Shown: positions 53,449 to 63,018 of the stretch, piece after piece
Position numbering within the stretch: the first letter of the stretch is position 1
Layout of the letters: each line of letters opens with the position of its first letter
NCBI GenBank assembly: GCA_900552555.1
Contig: URZW01000001.1
Location: forward strand, 194,194 to 258,193
Source of the DNA: an uncultured Clostridium sp.
GTDB taxonomy: Bacteria > Bacillota > Clostridia > TANB77 > CAG-508
Direction: 5' to 3'
DNA length: 64,000 bases
Program-made: the position numbers and the translations under genes
The notes under the pieces: generated by a model
Databases searched by the model: none
Seen by the model: only the letters and a program-made list of their open reading frames with translations
What the model was told of the DNA's origin: nothing

Positions 53449-54957
53449 TTAGTTTAAAGGTTTCATTGTTGGGAATAGTAATACATCTCTAATTGATGCA
53501 GCATCTGTTAATAACATTACTAATCTATCAACACCAATTCCTAAACCACCTGTTGGAGGCATACCATATTCAAGAGCTTGAATAAAGTCTTCATCCATCA
53601 TACCTGCTTCTTCGTCTCCGGCATTTCTAGCTTCAACTTGTTTTTTAAATCTTTCATATTGGTCAATTGGGTCATTTAATTCTGAGAATGCATTTCCATA
53701 TTCTCTACCACCAATAAATATTTCAAATCTTTCTGTTAATCTTGGGTCTTTTGGACTTCTTTTTGCAAGTGGTGAAATTTCTACTGGATAATCATATATA
53801 AATGTTGGTTGTATTAATGTTTTTTCTACATACTCGTCAAAGAATAAGCTGATTACATCTCCTCTTGTTTCTTTTGTTGAGTCTGGAATTTCTAATCCTC
53901 TTTCTTTTGCTAATGCAACTGCTTCTTCGTCTGAATTGATTTCGTTGAAGTCAACTCCGCAAGCTTCTTTTATGCTATCTATCATAGTAATTCTTTTCCA
54001 TCCTGGTGTTAAGTCAATATCTTGTCCTTGATATGTTATTTTTGTTGTTCCCAAAACTTTCATAGCACATTTTGTGAATATTTCTTCTGTTATATCCATC
54101 ATATCATTGTAATCTTGATATGCAGCATATAATTCTATTGATGTAAATTCTGGGTTATGTCTAATATCCATACCTTCATTTCTGAATATTCTTCCCATTT
54201 CATATACTTTATCATATCCACCAACTATTAATCTTTTTAAGTTTAATTCTGTTGCAATTCTTAAATACATTGGTAAATCTAATGCATTGTGATGTGTTAT
54301 AAATGGTTTTGCTGTTGCTCCACCTGATATTGTGTTTAATATTGGTGTTTCAACTTCTAAGTAACCTTTTTCGTCTAATATTCTTCTTATTTCTGTTATT
54401 ATTTTGCTTCTTGTTTCAAATGTTTTCTTTACTTCTGGATTCATTATTAAATCAACATATCTTTGTCTATATCTCAAATCCGGATCTTTTAATCCATGGA
54501 ATTTTTCTGGTAATGGTCTTAATGATTTTGAAAGTAATGTTACTTCTTTTGCATGTACAGAAATTTCTTCAGTTCTTGTTTTAAATACAAAACCTGTTAT
54601 TCCAATGATGTCACCAATATCATATATTTTAAATGCTTTATAGCTTTCTTCTCCTAAATCATTTATACTTACATAACTTTGGATTTTTTCATCACTGTCT
54701 TGTATTGTACAGAACGATGCTTTTCCCATTATTCTTTTTGCAATTATTCTACCAGCAACTGTTACATCTTTTTGTTCAAATTGTTCGTAATTTGATTTTA
54801 TTTCTCCTGCTGAATTTGTTCTATTAAATTTTGTTATTTCAAATGGGTCTTTTCCTTCTTCTTGTAATTCCTTTAATTTGTCTCTTCTTATTTGCATTAG
54901 ATGGTTTATATCTAATTCTTCTACTTCGTTATTATTGTTATTCTTATTTTCGCTCAT
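53449..54957 (-). CDS. lysS: Lysyl-tRNA synthetase, class II
   Basis: 502 aa from MSENKNNNNNEVEELD; GAAGGAG lies eight bases upstream, and the longer frame starts in an inverted-repeat element. OB-fold anticodon domain (VTVAGRIIAKRIMGKASFCT), class II motif 1 (FETRSKIITEIRRILDEKGY), motif 2 (YEMGRIFRNEGMDIRHNPEF) and motif 3 (GLGIGVDRLVMLLTD). Full length. Charges tRNA-Lys. Confidence 0.97.
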   Translation of the reverse strand: MSENKNNNNNEVEELDINHLMQIRRDKLKELQEEGKDPFEITKFNRTNSAGEIKSNYEQFEQKDVTVAGRIIAKRIMGKASFCTIQDSDEKIQSYVSINDLGEESYKAFKIYDIGDIIGITGFVFKTRTEEISVHAKEVTLLSKSLRPLPEKFHGLKDPDLRYRQRYVDLIMNPEVKKTFETRSKIITEIRRILDEKGYLEVETPILNTISGGATAKPFITHHNALDLPMYLRIATELNLKRLIVGGYDKVYEMGRIFRNEGMDIRHNPEFTSIELYAAYQDYNDMMDITEEIFTKCAMKVLGTTKITYQGQDIDLTPGWKRITMIDSIKEACGVDFNEINSDEEAVALAKERGLEIPDSTKETRGDVISLFFDEYVEKTLIQPTFIYDYPVEISPLAKRSPKDPRLTERFEIFIGGREYGNAFSELNDPIDQYERFKKQVEARNAGDEEAGMMDEDFIQALEYGMPPTGGLGIGVDRLVMLLTDAASIRDVLLFPTMKPLN

Positions 54958-54973
54958 TTTAACTTCTCCTTCC

Positions 54974-55236
54974 GAGGGGATCAAGGGACGTTCCTTTTTT
55001 TCCCTTTTTGAAGGGAATGTGGGACACTCCTTGTCATCCTCTTTTATTTTTTTATTTTGTTTTCTCATTTTGATTTTGCATTTTATTTTATTTGCATTTT
55101 ATTTTATAAGTACATTTTTATAAAAGTTCATATTTTTGTTTTTTGAAAAAAAATTTATTCATCAATATTTGGGAGTGCAAGGAATGTCCCTCATTCCCTT
55201 CAAAAAGGGAAAAAAAGGAACGTCCCTTAATCCCTC
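54974..55236. repeat. MITE-like element with about 60-bp inverted arms
   Basis: Left arm 54974-55033 (GAGGGGATCAAGGGACGTTCC ... ACTCCTTG, trimmed here) and right arm about 55177-55236 are near-perfect complements with about 140 A/T-rich bases between. The element lies between lysS and obgE; the obgE stop is inside the right arm and a longer lysS frame starts inside it. Confidence 0.8.
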
Positions 55237-56501
55237 CATTCAAGTTCCCAGTCACTAATCTTAACAGTATCACCTTCGCACACACCAAGTTCTTTGAGCT
55301 TATCTTCAATTCCCATATTTTTCAAACATTTTTGGAAATAATACATAGACTCATTATCTTCAATATTAATTCTACCCATAAGTCTATCAACCGCTCTACC
55401 TTTAACATAGAAAACACCATCTTCTTCGTATGCTTCCCATTCTTGGTCTTTGTCTTGTAGAGTATATACAACTCTATCTTCGATTTCAACCAATTCTTCT
55501 TTAGGTAAAGTTTTTAGAACTTCTGTAACGTGGTCTATTAGTTGTTCAACTCCTTCACCTGTAACTGATGAAATTTTGAATAATTCTAATTTTTCTTTTT
55601 TCGCTAATTCTTCTAATTTTTTCAAATTTGAGTCGTCTTGCATACTGTCTATTTTTGTTGCAACTAATATCTGTTTTCGTTTTACCAACTTTTCGCTGTA
55701 TTTTGCAAGTTCTTCATTTATTGTTTTGTAATCTTCAATTGGGTCTCTGCCTTCTTGTCCAGAAACATCAATAAAATGTAATAGTAATCTTGTTCTTTCA
55801 ACATGTCTTAAGAATTGAATTCCAAGTCCTACACCTTCACTTGCGCCTTCTATAATTCCAGGTATATCTGCTATTACAAATCCATCACCATTTTTTGTTT
55901 TTACAACTCCTAAGTTTGGATTTATTGTTGTAAAGTGATAATTTGCAATTTTAGGTCTTGCATCTGTTACTGTTGATAAAAAAGTTGATTTTCCTACATT
56001 TGGAAATCCTAATAAACCTACATCTGCCAATAATTTTAATTCTAATATTAATTCTTTTTCTTCTCCTTTTTCTCCATCTTCTGAAAATCTAGGTGCTTGT
56101 CTTGTAGGTGTTGCAAAGTGTGAGTTTCCTCTTCCACCTCTTCCACCTTTTAATATTAATTCCTTTTGGTTTGGTTTAGATAAGTCTGCAACAACTTTTC
56201 CTGTTTCTGCATCTTTTACAACAGTACCTATTGGAACTTTGATATATAAATCTTCTCCATATTTTCCATTGCAACGGTTTCCGCTTCCATTTTCACCATC
56301 TTTTGCTTTGAATTTTCTGTTATATCTAAAATCAATTAGTGTATTTTTATCTTTGTCGACTTGGAAATAGATGTTTCCACCATTTCCACCGTCTCCACCA
56401 TCAGGTCCACCTGCAGCTACATATTTTTCTCTTCTAAATGTTGCTGCACCGTTTCCGCCATTTCCTGATTTAATCATTATTTTTGTATAATCTGTAAACA
56501 T
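55227..56501 (-). CDS. obgE: GTPase Obg/ObgE
   Basis: 424 aa. Glycine-rich Obg fold (IKSGNGGNGAATFRREKYV; GGPDGGDGGNGGNIYFQ), G domain (DVGLLGFPNVGKSTFL G1, NYHFTTINPNLG G2, IADIPGIIEGA G3, VATKIDS G4) and C-terminal OCT domain (FYVKGRAVDRLMGRI). Ribosome-associated GTPase. The last codon and stop are supplied from inside the arm of an inverted-repeat element. Confidence 0.97.
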   Translation of the reverse strand: MFTDYTKIMIKSGNGGNGAATFRREKYVAAGGPDGGDGGNGGNIYFQVDKDKNTLIDFRYNRKFKAKDGENGSGNRCNGKYGEDLYIKVPIGTVVKDAETGKVVADLSKPNQKELILKGGRGGRGNSHFATPTRQAPRFSEDGEKGEEKELILELKLLADVGLLGFPNVGKSTFLSTVTDARPKIANYHFTTINPNLGVVKTKNGDGFVIADIPGIIEGASEGVGLGIQFLRHVERTRLLLHFIDVSGQEGRDPIEDYKTINEELAKYSEKLVKRKQILVATKIDSMQDDSNLKKLEELAKKEKLELFKISSVTGEGVEQLIDHVTEVLKTLPKEELVEIEDRVVYTLQDKDQEWEAYEEDGVFYVKGRAVDRLMGRINIEDNESMYYFQKCLKNMGIEDKLKELGVCEGDTVKISDWELEWRD

Positions 56502-56525
56502 TTATCTCTCCCTTCATTCACATCG

Positions 56526-56661
56526 TGTCCTTTTGGGGACGGTTCTTTTTGGGACATTTTGGTAAAAAATACCATTTAATGTATTCATTAAGTTTCTATA
56601 TATTTATCCAATATCCCATATAAGAAAAAATGTCCCAAAAAGAACCGTCCCCAAAAGGACA
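56526..56661. repeat. MITE-like element with perfect 35-bp inverted repeats
   Basis: TGTCCTTTTGGGGACGGTTC, TTTTTGGGACATTTT at 56526-56560 and the exact complement at 56627-56661, 66 bases apart. It fills the gap between trpS and obgE and could fold into a long hairpin acting as a terminator. The same GGGGACGGTTCT core is in the degenerate copy at 6.4 kb. Confidence 0.85.
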
Positions 56662-56670
56662 TTTTTAATT

Positions 56671-57678
56671 TTAATAATCTAGCATCATTGCCTTTTTTAC
56701 TTTTCTCATTGTTTCTTTTGCTACTACTCTTGCTTTTTCTGTGCCTTCCATTAAAATTTTATCAACTTCTTCTGGATGTGCTTCGTAATATGCTCTTTTT
56801 TCTCTAATTGGTCTTAATTCTTCAATTATGTTTTTGGCAAGTTGTTTTTTACAAGCTACACAACCACGTTTTCCAGCTTTACATTCTTCACATACAGTTT
56901 TTACATCTTCTTTTGGTGTAAATAAATTGTGGTAATATGCAACCATACATATATCAGGATTTCCTGGATCGTCTTTTTTTATTCTTGCTGGGTCTGTTAC
57001 TGCGCTCATGACTTTTTTTGTTATTTCTTCTTCACTATCTGATAAGTAAATTGCATTTCCTAATGATTTACCCATTTTTTCATTTCCGTCTAGTCCTTTT
57101 ATTCTTTTTGAGTTTGATAGTACTGCTTTGGGTTCTTTTAATACACCTTCACCATATATACTATTGAATTTTCTAACTATTTCTCTACATTGTTCTATTA
57201 GTGGTAATTGGTCCTCTCCAACTGGTACTAGTTCACCCTCAAATGTTGTTATATCTGCAGCTTGGCTTACCGGATATCCTAAGAATCCATATGTTACACT
57301 TTCTCCAAATATATCTCTTTTTTGTGCTATTTCTGTTTTTACTGTTGGGTTTCTTTCTAGCCTGGCTATTGTAACCAAATTTGAGTAGAATACTGTTAAT
57401 TCTGCTGTTTCTGGTATCATTGATTGTATATAAATTGTTGTTTTTTTAGGATCTATTCCTACTGATAAGTAATCCATTGCTACTTCTCTTACATTTTTTC
57501 TAACTTTTTCTGGGTTATTGAAATTGTCCGTAAGTGCTTGTACATCTGCTATTAATATATATGAATCATATTCTGGATTGTCTTGCAGTTCTACTCTTGT
57601 CTTTAGTGATCCAAAATAGTGTCCTATGTGTAATTTTCCTGTTGGTCTGTCTCCTGTTAATACTCTTTTTTTATTCAT
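56671..57678 (-). CDS. trpS: Tryptophanyl-tRNA synthetase
   Basis: 335 aa from MNKKRVLTGDRPTGKLHIGH, with AGGG upstream; an ATG four codons earlier sits on the ribosome site. GKLHIGHYFGSLK is the class I HIGH motif, LVTIARLERNPTVKTE and GFLGYPVSQAADI form the Trp pocket, and EKMGKSLGNAI the KMSKS motif. Cys residues CEECKAGKRGCVACKK form a putative metal knuckle seen in some clostridial enzymes. Confidence 0.97.
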   Translation of the reverse strand: MNKKRVLTGDRPTGKLHIGHYFGSLKTRVELQDNPEYDSYILIADVQALTDNFNNPEKVRKNVREVAMDYLSVGIDPKKTTIYIQSMIPETAELTVFYSNLVTIARLERNPTVKTEIAQKRDIFGESVTYGFLGYPVSQAADITTFEGELVPVGEDQLPLIEQCREIVRKFNSIYGEGVLKEPKAVLSNSKRIKGLDGNEKMGKSLGNAIYLSDSEEEITKKVMSAVTDPARIKKDDPGNPDICMVAYYHNLFTPKEDVKTVCEECKAGKRGCVACKKQLAKNIIEELRPIREKRAYYEAHPEEVDKILMEGTEKARVVAKETMRKVKKAMMLDY

Positions 57679-57763
57679 CTTTATTTTCATCCCTTCGTTT
57701 GTTCATCATATTCCCAAAATTCTTTAAATTTCCTATCTGCCAAATCTAGGCATTTATGTAGAA

Positions 57764-57792
57764 ATTATACCATATTGGGGTTAAAAATTCAA
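57764..57792 (-). promoter_or_regulatory. Promoter of trpS
   Basis: TTGAAT (57792-57787), 17-base spacer, TATAAT (57769-57764). The leader to the start codon is about 80 bases and shows no T-box-like structure I can recognise. Confidence 0.65.
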
Positions 57793-57818
57793 TTAAAATC
57801 TCACGTTTCTGTAAATTT

Positions 57819-58566
57819 TTATACAATTTCTAAAATATCTCTTGAAATTGTTGCTATAATTTCACTTGCGTTTGATATTTCCTTTGTAAAAATGCCTATT
57901 AAATATGTGTTTTTTCCATATACTATTCCATAATCGTGAACATACCCATTGTAACTTCCATATTTGTGTGCAATATCAGTGTCTGTAACATATTTTTTTA
58001 AATACATATACTCTGAAGATTTTTTCATATCTTCTATCAATTCTTGATATTTTCCCAAGTTATTAAATAAATATTTTAAAACATCTAATCCATATTCCGC
58101 TGAAATAATATTTTCTTTATAAAATTTTTCTGGTAATTCTACACTTGTATATTTAGCAAATTCTTTTCTATATATTTTTTTACCACCTAATCCATCTGCT
58201 AAAATATTTGTTGCGGTATTGTCACTATTTATTATCATTTCCTTTAATAAAGTTTTAATTGCTATACTATCTCCAACTTTACAATTATTAGTTATAAGCC
58301 CGTTTCCTGCTTCGAAATCTTCAGCTTTATATACAAATCCCATGTTTGGATTTATTTCTTTATTATTTATTTTTTCATAATATAACATCGCAATTTGCAC
58401 TTTAGTAGTGCTTGCTGCAACAAACCATTTTTCTTTATTATAAAAGTAATATTTATTTGTGTTCAAATTATAATAAAAAAATGCAAAATTGTCTCTATTT
58501 AATTCGTTTTCATTGATTTTTTTATTTATTAGTTTTTTTTACATTTTTGTCCTCTAATTTTTCCAT
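57819..58566 (-). CDS. Beta-lactamase-fold serine hydrolase, shifted in an A8 run
   Basis: The main frame (215 aa from 58466) has AASTTKVQIAMLY (SxxK), NSDNTATNILADG (SDN) and AHKYGSY (KxG), so it is a class A beta-lactamase-type protein. Its natural N-terminus lies upstream: ATG at 58566 after GGAGG gives MEKLEDKNVKK, then a run of eight A (58533-58540) moves the frame by one; with seven A it reads LINKKINENELNRDNFAFFY into the main frame. No signal peptide. The run could be phase-variable, rescued by slippage, or an error. Confidence 0.7.
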
Positions 58567-58696
58567 ATATGCCTCCAACTTATAAACAGTAATTTTTTCA
58601 TTTTTACGAAATATATTATATCATACTTTATTTTTTGTAGCATATTAAATGTTGCATAAAATATAATTTTTGTAAAAATGAAAGGAAAATGATTTT

Positions 58697-59549
58697 ATGA
58701 AAAAAATTTTGTTTAAAGGTGCAGGTTCTGCTGTACCAACACCATTTAATGAAAATGGTATAAACTTAAAAGAATTTGAAAAATTTTTACAATTTCAAAT
58801 TGATAATGATATTGATGCTTTAATTGTTTGTGGTACAACAGGTGAAAGTGCAACAATGACAAAAGAAGAAAAAATTGATATTATAAAATGTGCTGTTGAA
58901 GTTTCACATAAAAATGAAACTTCTGCACGAAAAATACCTATAATTGCTGGAACTGGATCAAATAATACCGCAGAAGCTATAACAATGTCTAAAATTGCTG
59001 AATCTTTAGGTGTTGATGGTGTTTTAGTTGTTACTCCTTATTACAATAAAACGACTCAAAAAGGATTAATTGCACACTATAAAGCAATTGCAGAAAGTAT
59101 TAGTATTCCAATTATTTTATATAATGTACCTAGTAGAACTGGAATGAATATTGAACCAGAAACTTGTTTAGAAATTTCAAAAATTGATAATGTTGTTGCT
59201 ATAAAAGAAGCCAGCCGGAAATATTTCACAAGTTGCAGAAATTGCTCATTTGTGCGGTGATAATTTGCATATTTACTCTGGTAATGATGACCAAGCAATT
59301 TCTATTTGTTCTTTAGGTGGTTTGGGTGTTATTTCTGTTTTGTCAAATATAAAGCCAAAATTCACACATGATATGGTTTGGAACTTTTTAAATGGTGATA
59401 TTGAAATGGCTAAAAATATGCAATTAGAAAGTATTCCTTTAATAAATAAATTATTTGAAGAAGTAAATCCTATTCCTGTTAAAGCAGCTTTAAATAAAAT
59501 GGGCTTTGAGTTTGGCAATCCTAGGTTACCTTTGATTAGCAACATTTAA
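58697..59549 (+). CDS. dapA: 4-hydroxy-tetrahydrodipicolinate synthase, +1 shift at CGG
   Basis: DapA condenses pyruvate with aspartate semialdehyde in lysine/diaminopimelate synthesis. The upstream frame shows AVPTPFNENGINL, CGTTGESATM, VVTPYYNKTTQKG, LYNVPSRTG and the Schiff-base Lys in VAIKEAS, then meets CGG (59216-59218) and stops 14 codons on. Skipping one C gives GNISQVAEIAHLCGDN, IYSGNDDQ, SLGGLGVISVLSN to KMGFEFGNPRLPL, exactly the rest of DapA (joined 283 aa, normal about 290). No other lesion. The gene stands alone with divergent neighbour at 57.8 kb. Confidence 0.92.
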
Positions 59550-59562
59550 TATTTACATAACA

Positions 59563-59633
59563 TTGATTTTAGAACTAATATATGCTATAATAGAAAATGT
59601 AAACATTGTATAGCAAACCTGATTATAATCAGG
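59563..59633 (+). promoter_or_regulatory. Promoter and leader palindrome of the 232-aa orphan
   Basis: TTGATT (59563-59568), 17 bases, TATAAT (59586-59591). The leader contains the perfect palindrome CCTGATTATAATCAGG (59618-59633), which ends about eight bases before AGGAGG and could bind a repressor or fold over the ribosome site. Confidence 0.75.
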
Positions 59634-59651
59634 AAAACAAAGGAGGACATT

Positions 59652-60350
59652 ATGGAGCGGTTTAATTCCATAAAATTTGATGAAAGAAGTTGGAACATTA
59701 CATATGATGAGTCTAAGAAATGTTATTTTATTTGTAACCACGCAAAATTAGAACAGTTTTCTCGTTTTTGCATTTTACCATATTCTGATATTGTTGGTAT
59801 CGAACATGTTGGCCATAGTACTTTTTTGGTATATTCAAAGTTCAAAGACTTTTATACCATTAGAAGAATTCATATTTTAAAAGATGGTTATGAATTACAA
59901 TACGAAAATTATTGCAATAAAATAATGTCTTTAGACAAAAAAAGAATTCTTATACAAAATCCTGAATATCCTGTTATTTATAATGTAAAAACAGGAACTG
60001 AAATAGCTTTACCATTTTTTCAAGACACTTCTTTTTCTCTATTAGAAAAATATGGTAAAAACTATTTGTATTGTAGCAAATCAATATTTTCAAATACTAA
60101 AAAATTTAAAAGTATTGACAATTTGCAATTTGTTTTAGACATTGAAACTTTTGAACCAGCTTTACCAGCATTTAGTACTCTCAGGAATGCATTTGTTGAT
60201 ATTTATACTTTTTCAGATATCTCTACTCTTATTAAAACAGAAAAGCAATATAAAGAGATTGTAGATTCGCAGCTGGAATTTATAAACCAAAAAATCAATA
60301 ATTCTAGTAAAAAAATTCTTCTTTCATCATTTACGAAAAAAGACTGGTAG
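59652..60350 (+). CDS. Orphan hypothetical protein (232 aa)
   Basis: ATG preceded by AAAGGAGGACATT. Soluble and beta-rich: SRFCILPYSDIVGIEHVGHS, DFYTIRRIHILKDGYELQY, ILIQNPEYPVIYNVKTGTE, with repeated strand-turn units that might be a propeller-like fold; C-terminus basic. No family recognised. Codon 3 is CGG (59658-59660), which in the +1 frame would end after MEGLIP. Third plus-strand gene with near-consensus promoter, full Shine-Dalgarno and own terminator. Confidence 0.7.
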   Translation: MERFNSIKFDERSWNITYDESKKCYFICNHAKLEQFSRFCILPYSDIVGIEHVGHSTFLVYSKFKDFYTIRRIHILKDGYELQYENYCNKIMSLDKKRILIQNPEYPVIYNVKTGTEIALPFFQDTSFSLLEKYGKNYLYCSKSIFSNTKKFKSIDNLQFVLDIETFEPALPAFSTLRNAFVDIYTFSDISTLIKTEKQYKEIVDSQLEFINQKINNSSKKILLSSFTKKDW

Positions 60351-60370
60351 TTTTTAACCACCAGTTTTTC
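60338..60370 (+). terminator. Terminator overlapping the orphan stop codon
   Basis: ACTGGT-A-GTT / AAC-C-ACCAGT followed by TTTTTC. The TAG of the 232-aa gene is in the left arm. Confidence 0.75.
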
Positions 60371-60386
60371 TATTTATAAAAATTCT

Positions 60387-62993
60387 TTATTTCATTTTTT
60401 CTTTTATTCTAACCAAAGTATTCAAAGCATCAATTGGAGTCAACTCATTTAAATTAACCTTATCAATCTCATGAGCAATTTCTGCCAACTTATAATTAAA
60501 CATATCAAACTGACCCTCAACAGCCTTCTTACTTTCTTGTTTTTTTCCAGTTAAAATATTCTTTCTTTCCAAACCTCTTAAAATTTCATCTGCTTTTTGT
60601 GTTACAGCCTTTGGTACACCTGCTAAACGCGCAACATGGATTCCATAACTTTCGTCTGTTCCACCTCTTAAGATTTTTCTTAAAAAGATTATATCTTCAC
60701 CTTTTTCTTTAACTGCGATGTTGTAATTTTTTACACCTTCAAGTTTTTCTTCTAGTTCTGTTAATTCGTGGTAATGTGTTGCAAATAATGTTTTTGCTCC
60801 GCATTTTTCTTTATCTGCAATGTATTCTGCAACTGCCCAAGCAATTGATAAACCATCATATGTTGATGTTCCTCTTCCTATTTCATCTAATATTACTAAA
60901 CTGTTTGATGTTGCTTCTTTTAGTATTGTTGCAACTTCCATCATTTCTACCATAAATGTACTTTGTCCCATACTTAAGTCGTCTGATGCTCCAACCCTTG
61001 TAAATATTTTATCTACAACGCCTATGTGTGCTTCTGATGCTGGTACAAATGAGCCTACTTGTGCCATTAATGTTATTAATGCAACTTGTCTCATATATGT
61101 AGATTTACCGGCCATGTTAGGTCCTGTTATAATTGATAATCTATTTTCTTCTTTGTCAAGATATGTATCGTTTTCAACAAATACACCTGTTCCAAGCATT
61201 TTGTCTATTACTGGATGTCTTCCACCTTTAATATCTAAAATTCCCGAATCGTCTACTTCTGGCATACAATAATTCAAATCTTCTGCAACTGTTGCAAATG
61301 ATGTAAGTACATCTAATGTTGATACAATGTTTGCTGATTTTTGTAATCTTTTTACATTTTTAGCAATTTCGTCTCTTATTTGTACAAATGCATTATATTC
61401 TAAGTTTACAACTTTTTCTTCTGCTCCAAGTATTTGATTTTCTAGGTTTTTCAAGTCTTCTGTTATAAATCTTTCTGCATTTGTTAATGTTTGTTTTCTA
61501 ACAAATCTTTCTGGAACTTGGTCTAAATATGATTTTGTAACTTCTATAAAATACCCAAATACTTTATTAAATCCAACTTTTAAATTTTTAATCCCTGTTT
61601 TTTCTCTTTCTTCTGCCTCTAGTTGAATTATCCAATTTTTCCCCTCTGTTGTAGCAGTCTTCAACTTATCAATTTCTTCGTCATATCCAAGCTTGATAAT
61701 TCCACCGTCTTTTACTGTCATTGGTGGGTCTTCTACTATTGATTTATCAACAAGTTCATAGATGTCTTGTAATTCATCTAAGTTTTCGTATAAATCTTTA
61801 AGCATAGGAGAATTAACATTTGCTAACACTTTTTTCAAGTCTGGCAATTTTGATAATGAATTTTTCAATGTTATCATATCTCTTGCATTTGCATTACCAT
61901 AAGCCATCTTGCCTGCAAGACGTTCAATGTCATATACTTTTTTTAAATTTTCTACAACATCTCCTCTTAAAATAACATCATCTTTTAATTCTTTTACAGA
62001 CTCAAGCCTTCTGTTAATTTCTGTTGTATCTATAAGTGGGTCATTAAGCCATCTTCTTAAAGCTCTTCCACCCATTGAAGTTGATGTTTTATCAAGTACC
62101 CACAAAAGTGTTCCTTTTTTAGATTTATCTCTCATTTTTTCAGTTATTTCAAGATTTCTTCTTGCATTGATATCAAGTGACATATATTTTGAAATATTGT
62201 AAACTGTTATCTTGTTGATGTGGTCAAGTGTAGTCATTTGAGTTTGTTCAATATATTCAATTAAAGCATTTATTGAGCAAACTGCTAATGTTTTATCTGC
62301 AATGTTTTCTATCTCTTTTTTATTACTATCAACAAAATTAAATCTATATTTTATTTTTTCCGCGTCATCTGTAAAGAATTTATCATTAAATCTTGTAATA
62401 TATGAGTCAAATCTTTCTTTTATTTTGTCCATTTCTTCTTGACAATCTGACATCATACTGTTTATAACAAGTTCTGATGGCATATATCTTGCAATTTCGT
62501 CTAAAACTAATGGAAAGTTTTGGTTGTCCTTTATTTCTGCAGAATAAAATTCACCTGTTGAAATATCACATACACTAATTCCAAAATAAATTCCAGATTT
62601 AAAAATTGACATTATGAAATTATTTTTTCTTTCTTCTAGCATATTACTATCAACTACAGTACCTGGTGTTACTACTCTTATAACACCTCTTTTTACTATT
62701 CCTTTTGCAGTTTTTGGGTCTTCCAATTGTTCACATATTGCAACTTTATAGCCTTTTGCAATTAATCTTGATATGTATATTTCTGCTGCATGATGTGGAA
62801 TACCGCACATTGGTGCTCTTTCTTCTTGTCCGCAGTCTTTTCCTGTTAATGTTAATTCTAATTCTCTTGAAGCTGTTACTGCGTCGTCAAAGAACATTTC
62901 ATAAAAGTCTCCTAGTCTGTAAAATAGGATACAGTCTTTGTATTGTTCTTTTGTTTCAAGATATCTTTGCATCATTGGTGAAAATTCTGCCAT
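60387..62993 (-). CDS. mutS: DNA mismatch repair protein MutS
   Basis: 868 aa from MAEFSPMMQRYLETKEQYKD (AAAGGAAG upstream; the longer frame starts in an inverted-repeat arm). FYRLGDFYEMFFDDA is the mismatch-recognition F-x-E region, followed by connector, lever and clamp domains; ITGPNMAGKSTYMRQVA is Walker A, LVILDEIGRGTSTYDGLSIA Walker B/signature and FATHYHELTELE the His switch. Full length. No mutL follows within the window. Confidence 0.97.
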   Translation of the reverse strand: MAEFSPMMQRYLETKEQYKDCILFYRLGDFYEMFFDDAVTASRELELTLTGKDCGQEERAPMCGIPHHAAEIYISRLIAKGYKVAICEQLEDPKTAKGIVKRGVIRVVTPGTVVDSNMLEERKNNFIMSIFKSGIYFGISVCDISTGEFYSAEIKDNQNFPLVLDEIARYMPSELVINSMMSDCQEEMDKIKERFDSYITRFNDKFFTDDAEKIKYRFNFVDSNKKEIENIADKTLAVCSINALIEYIEQTQMTTLDHINKITVYNISKYMSLDINARRNLEITEKMRDKSKKGTLLWVLDKTSTSMGGRALRRWLNDPLIDTTEINRRLESVKELKDDVILRGDVVENLKKVYDIERLAGKMAYGNANARDMITLKNSLSKLPDLKKVLANVNSPMLKDLYENLDELQDIYELVDKSIVEDPPMTVKDGGIIKLGYDEEIDKLKTATTEGKNWIIQLEAEEREKTGIKNLKVGFNKVFGYFIEVTKSYLDQVPERFVRKQTLTNAERFITEDLKNLENQILGAEEKVVNLEYNAFVQIRDEIAKNVKRLQKSANIVSTLDVLTSFATVAEDLNYCMPEVDDSGILDIKGGRHPVIDKMLGTGVFVENDTYLDKEENRLSIITGPNMAGKSTYMRQVALITLMAQVGSFVPASEAHIGVVDKIFTRVGASDDLSMGQSTFMVEMMEVATILKEATSNSLVILDEIGRGTSTYDGLSIAWAVAEYIADKEKCGAKTLFATHYHELTELEEKLEGVKNYNIAVKEKGEDIIFLRKILRGGTDESYGIHVARLAGVPKAVTQKADEILRGLERKNILTGKKQESKKAVEGQFDMFNYKLAEIAHEIDKVNLNELTPIDALNTLVRIKEKMK

Positions 62994-63018
62994 ATTTATT
63001 ACTTCCTTTCTTCTTTCT

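Noticed and set aside
55143..55460. Plus-strand ORF over the MITE arm and obgE
   Set aside because: It is a shadow of obgE and of the inverted-repeat arm.
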